Assembly (NCBI GenBank): GCA_900128585.1
Contig: LT642835.1
Span: 1-10,241, forward strand
Source of the DNA: Stramenopiles sp. TOSAG23-3
Taxonomy: Eukaryota; Sar
DNA length: 10,241 bases
Reading direction: 5' to 3'
The notes under the pieces are model-generated. The model saw nothing but the letters and a program-made list of their open reading frames with translations, was not told the DNA's origin and did no database searches. Position numbers and translations under genes: made by a program. This document shows positions 7,475 to 10,241 of this stretch, in pieces; the stretch's first letter is position 1, and each line of letters starts with the position of its first letter.

Positions 7475-7569
7475 CTGGGAAGAAAATAAAAACGGAAAGG
7501 GGAAAGTGTGCAGTAAAAGCAAAAAGAGAGAGAAAAGGCCACACTCACAATGTCATATTTATCACATAC
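7475..7569 (-). other. Candidate spliceosomal intron in the kinase leader
   Basis: On the minus strand the sequence reads G, then donor GTATGT (7569-7564). After 95 bases it ends in a strong pyrimidine tract and TTCTTCCCAG (acceptor AG at 7476-7475). A possible branch-point A lies at 7514 (TTTAC context), about 38 bases before the acceptor. Just upstream, exon bases 7579-7570 read ATGGATATAG. Splicing these to 7474 gives an ATG exactly in frame with the kinase (10 + 62 bases before the ATG at 7412). It may therefore be a coding intron, or a 5' untranslated intron if 7412 is the true start. Confidence 0.62.
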
Positions 7570-7579
7570 CTATATCCAT
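7570..7579 (-). other. Possible first coding exon of the kinase
   Basis: This ten-base segment begins with ATG (7579-7577, G at +4) and ends at the donor site. If used, the protein would start M-D-I-G-I-V-G-T-K-K and place the M-G-S-G-A-S sequence internally at residue 25, abolishing myristoylation. The in-frame match has a one-in-three chance of occurring by accident. Confidence 0.35.
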
Positions 7580-7630
7580 CTCTCTTTCTTTCTCTCTCTC
7601 TCTCTCATTTTCTTTCTTTCATTCCTTCTT
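7580..7630. repeat. GA/CT-rich tract upstream of the kinase
   Basis: The plus strand is CT/TTTC-rich with several CT dinucleotides in a row, so the kinase sense strand is GA-rich. It lies directly before the possible first exon. The first gene also has GA-rich sense-strand DNA upstream (355-372, 428-438), and the dynamin-like gene has purine-rich DNA at about 8036-8135. This may be a shared promoter or leader character, or simply microsatellite drift. Confidence 0.75.
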
Positions 7631-8205
7631 TTGTAAATTAATAAAATTCATTCCTTCATCTTTTTTGTAACCGACATTAGAAAACAATAAAATAATTATA
7701 AAAATACCTATTAATATAATTTATAATAGTAATTATAATATATTTAGAATATATAAATGTATCAATATATACATTATAAACATATCCTATGTTTTAAATA
7801 ATACAAGTACATCATATACATTGATCGAATCAGAAGTTTGTTAATTCACTCATTTCTTATCCATAAACGTTTTGTATTGAAACCATGCTTTTCTTATAGA
7901 TATCATAGAACATTTATTTAAGTATGGAATAATAAGGATTTTAACCATATTATATTTGGATAATTTATTTTACCAACCATAAATAAAATAAAAAAAAAAA
8001 TTTATTAAAAAAATGATCTTTTTTTTCTCGTTGAAAAGAGAAGAAGAAACAAAAAACGGATTTTTGTTTTTATATGTATGGATTAAAATACATCGTTAAA
8101 TGAAAAGAAGAAAGGGGGAAAGTTCGAAGAAGTGGGTATTAACAAATAAATGCTCATTTTTTATTTTCTTGGAGATTCAGGATTTCGTTAAAGGATTTGT
8201 AAACG
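7631..8205. other. AT-rich divergent promoter spacer
   Basis: No gene is seen. From about 7630 to 8100 the DNA is strongly AT-rich, with many TA and ATTATA-type short words and A- and T-homopolymers (for example near 7988-8000 and 8028-8034). It separates the divergently transcribed kinase and GTPase genes and should hold both promoters. A purine-rich stretch follows at about 8100-8125. A short open frame beginning at 8100 encodes nothing recognisable. Confidence 0.7.
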
Positions 8206-8217
8206 TATATATATTTA
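8206..8217 (+). promoter_or_regulatory. TATA-like run before the dynamin-like gene
   Basis: TATATATATTTA lies 22 bases before the first base of the ATG at 8228. This is closer than a standard TATA box would be to a start site upstream of the codon, so it may be part of the leader or mark a different initiation geometry. It parallels the TATAAAAA at 5145 before cwc15. Confidence 0.3.
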
Positions 8218-8227
8218 CCACCCGACC

Positions 8228-10241
8228 ATGGCATCCATTGCAACCGACGCGGGCCTTCTGGACCTTCCTGGGATTGGGCTTCAAGGGCAGAAAACGTCCG
8301 TCAAGGCCATGTCGCCTTACTTCAAAGATCTGGACCTTATTAAAGAGCGCTATGCGACAGCCTTAGGGGATTGGAAGCCCCCTGTTGTTATTGTCTTCGG
8401 GGCCGAGTCCGCGGGCAAATCCACCATCCTGGAACGCATCTCCATGTTTCCGTTGCTGCCAAAGGGCGATGGAATCTGCACGCGCCTTCCGATCCTAGTC
8501 TGCCTTCGGTCGGCGGAGGCCGACATGAGCCACCACCTTACGGTCGAAAAGTGCGAAGAGGTTCTTCGGTACGAGGACGTCGAATACGAGCAAGAAGTCC
8601 TGGAGGTTATGGAGGACACCGTGAAACGCGAAAACGGCAAAGTCTCGGGGATCAGCAAGACGAGCATCTTGAGAGTATTGGTTCGGGGACCGCACTACCC
8701 GGACATTGACCTTCTCGACCTTCCAGGGCTGAAAGTGAACCCAGGCGCGAACGAGCCGGAAACGATGGAGCAGGACACCCATGCCCTTCTCGACAAATGG
8801 ATCGAGGAAACAAAAGGCCGGGCGATTTACTTGGCCGTCCGCCAAGCCGGCACGAACGTCGCAACGTCCCAAGCCCACCTTGTCCTCTCTCGCCACGGGT
8901 TTATGGTGGAAAATACGATTGGGGTGCTGACCAAGTGCGACGATGTTAAATCCAAGGTTGTGAGACGGGTAGTGAAAGACAAATCGGACATATTGAATAC
9001 CCAAAGTCCGCACAAGTACGTGGCAACAAGCAACCCCCCTGCCGAGATTGACGATGCGGGGGACCCAGACCTGGAGGAACAGGCGGACAGGGAACGAGAG
9101 TTTTTCCAAGAGGAAGGCCTTGGGGACTTGGTCGAAAACGGTCGAGCAACGTGCGACGCCCTTGTGTCGAAAGTCTGCGACGTGTACGGCGAGTACCTGC
9201 TCGAGACATGGATACCGACGACGTATCGACTTTTGACAGCAAAGAAGGGCAAGCTGGAATGTCAAGTAACCGACTTGGGGGTGCCCCTTCCCAGCGATAG
9301 TACCCTCCAAAGCGCGGTTGCCGACGCAACGACCGAACTGCTCAACCGGTTTGCCGACGGTCAATTGGAAAGCGTTGTGGAGAACATCGTGATCCCGCTT
9401 GAAAAGGAAGTCATCGAAACGATCGAAGCCGAGGTTGGATCGGGCGAAATGAAACTGGCCCTTCTAGAACTGACATTGGCGGAGGACGGCAAAGGAACCC
9501 TTGTCGATGCAGTAACGAAAGTGGCGACTGCAAAGGTCGAGGAAATGGCCACGATGCTGGAAGAAGGGCTGGCAGAGACCCTTCGACGGGACGTTGCGGG
9601 AAGCGAGGACGGGACGGCGGCAAGGGTTGGCCGGTTCGAAGCGTTCCTGCAGATTGTTCTTGCCAACTTAAAGGCAGCCTTGGCCGGGCAGACAGAGACG
9701 CTGCTGCGCCGAGTGACGCAGGCCTGCCAGTCCAGCATTGCCGACCAGGCGTTTCCAACGTACAACATGAAAAACCGCAGCGGGCGTATTATCGTGAATG
9801 CGAAACGTGTGGCGGACGCCGTGACGCGGAGCGTATTTGGAGCGGCTCGCCCAAATTTTGACGTGTCGTGCGTTTCTACGGCGGTCGCGGAGTGCACGGT
9901 GTGGAAAGAGAGCTACGAGAAGACGCGGAAGAAGCTCGAAAAAGATCTCGTGCGGGCCAAAGCTGTCCTGGCGCTGGAGTTGTTTCAGCGGGAAGCAGTG
10001 CGCATTGCGAAAAAGAGGATCGACGAAGCGGCAGAGAAGGAGGAGGATTGCTCGACCAGCGAAGTCGAGATTGAGGTGTGCCTGAAGGCAGTTCGGGGGT
10101 TTCCGGACAACGAGAAGGTGTTGGAGGAGAACTTGCGTGCGCTTGAAAAAATGGCAGCATTAAACCCTGACAACAAAGTGAAAATTGCTGAAAAGGGTGG
10201 AATTGAAGTTGCCATTGAAGCGTTGAAACGGCACCCAGGGG
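8228..10241 (+). CDS. Dynamin-superfamily GTPase with C-terminal armadillo-type repeats (runs off window)
   Basis: The start is the ATG at 8228 (CCGACCATGG, good context); the frame stays open to the window end, giving at least 671 residues. GTPase motifs, with residue numbers: P-loop G58-A-E-S-A-G-K-S-T66; switch I in L-L-P-K-G-D-G-I-C-T85-R-L-P, matching the dynamin LPRGxGxVTRRP pattern; D164-L-P-G167; T235-K-C-D238; and a G5-like Y-V-A-T-S-N. Next comes an FF...GLGDLVENG segment typical of dynamin-like proteins before the stalk, then long helices (about 310-600) that could form a stalk and GTPase-effector region. From about 610 the sequence changes to an armadillo-type repeat: L-K-A-V-R-G-F-P-D-N ... 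L-R-A-L-E-K-M-A-A-L-N-P-D-N-K ... I-A-E-K-G-G-I-E-V-A-I-E-A-L-K-R-H-P. Dynamin-family proteins self-assemble and use GTP to remodel membranes; armadillo repeats bind proteins. The pairing is unusual, and more repeats probably follow beyond the edge. The substrate membrane cannot be told. No intron is seen. Confidence 0.9.
   Translation, partial: MASIATDAGLLDLPGIGLQGQKTSVKAMSPYFKDLDLIKERYATALGDWKPPVVIVFGAESAGKSTILERISMFPLLPKGDGICTRLPILVCLRSAEADMSHHLTVEKCEEVLRYEDVEYEQEVLEVMEDTVKRENGKVSGISKTSILRVLVRGPHYPDIDLLDLPGLKVNPGANEPETMEQDTHALLDKWIEETKGRAIYLAVRQAGTNVATSQAHLVLSRHGFMVENTIGVLTKCDDVKSKVVRRVVKDKSDILNTQSPHKYVATSNPPAEIDDAGDPDLEEQADREREFFQEEGLGDLVENGRATCDALVSKVCDVYGEYLLETWIPTTYRLLTAKKGKLECQVTDLGVPLPSDSTLQSAVADATTELLNRFADGQLESVVENIVIPLEKEVIETIEAEVGSGEMKLALLELTLAEDGKGTLVDAVTKVATAKVEEMATMLEEGLAETLRRDVAGSEDGTAARVGRFEAFLQIVLANLKAALAGQTETLLRRVTQACQSSIADQAFPTYNMKNRSGRIIVNAKRVADAVTRSVFGAARPNFDVSCVSTAVAECTVWKESYEKTRKKLEKDLVRAKAVLALELFQREAVRIAKKRIDEAAEKEEDCSTSEVEIEVCLKAVRGFPDNEKVLEENLRALEKMAALNPDNKVKIAEKGGIEVAIEALKRHPG
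10058..10241 (+). other. Armadillo-type repeat region (start of an array)
   Basis: Residues about 611-671 of the GTPase protein show one nearly complete repeat and the start of the next, with a period of about 43 residues: I-E-V-C-L-K-A-V-R-G-F-P ... N-P-D-N-K-V-K-I-A-E-K-G-G, then I-E-V-A-I-E-A-L-K-R-H-P. The N-x-x-x-I-x-E-x-G-G-I end and the two-helix spacing are characteristic of armadillo repeats. The window ends within the second one. Confidence 0.75.

Noticed and set aside
6116-7670. Plus-strand open frames opposite the kinase, including one of about 400 codons.
   Set aside because: The minus strand encodes a complete kinase domain with all motifs; the plus-strand frames are Leu/His/Arg-rich shadows without domains.
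7631-8100. AT-rich block considered as a centromere- or replication-origin-like element.
   Set aside because: It is short, has no clear repeat unit or recognised motif, and is adequately explained as an AT-rich divergent intergenic region.
8135-8180. Possible 46-base leader intron before the dynamin-like gene (GTATTA to TTCAG).
   Set aside because: Very short, with a poor donor and no coding consequence; chance matches are likely in such AT-rich sequence.
8495-9897. Antisense open frames opposite the dynamin-like gene.
   Set aside because: They overlap a plus-strand frame of at least 671 codons with unmistakable GTPase motifs and show no domain themselves.

Overview
This window is nuclear DNA from a eukaryote, most likely a single-celled protist or microalga with a compact, intron-poor genome. 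The coding stretches are visibly GC-rich and separated by AT-rich, microsatellite-laden spacers. The gene content is eukaryotic: a Cwc15 spliceosome protein, a NEK-family kinase, a dynamin-superfamily GTPase and a nuclear chromatin-type protein. A good GT-AG intron candidate is also present. I cannot assign a lineage more precisely from the sequence alone.

Layout: (1) 1-557 is a chain of simple repeats: (AAAG)n, CAT, CCA, AAG, TATA, GA and GATA tracts. (2) 558-4506, plus strand, is a large low-complexity, Ala/Lys/Glu-rich nuclear protein. It has a coiled coil, two internal repeat arrays, a possible winged helix, AT-hooks and a C-terminus resembling the PEHE region of MSL1/KANSL1. Its reading frame is broken at 3356-3375 by a perfect 10-bp tandem duplication; an independent 42-bp repeat register slips by exactly 10 bp at the same place. 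(3) 4507-5180 is an AT-rich spacer with a long pyrimidine tract and, just before the next gene, a palindrome and a TATA-like box. (4) 5181-5798, plus strand, is Cwc15, intact and intronless. (5) 5799-6203 is a convergent 3' spacer. (6) 6204-7412 (possibly extended through an intron to 7579), minus strand, is a NEK-like Ser/Thr kinase with an atypical catalytic loop. (7) 7413-8227 is a divergent promoter region: a leader intron for the kinase, a GA/CT tract, very AT-rich DNA, then a TATA-like run just before the next start. (8) 8228-10241, plus strand, is a dynamin-like GTPase that runs off the window and passes into armadillo-type repeats, an unusual combination.

The four genes do not form an obvious pathway. 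They look like ordinary neighbouring nuclear genes with separate promoters. The items most worth a second look are the GTPase-armadillo fusion, the 10-bp duplication that splits the chromatin-type gene, the alternative kinase N-termini (an in-frame upstream exon versus a myristoylation-type start), and the PEHE-like tail.
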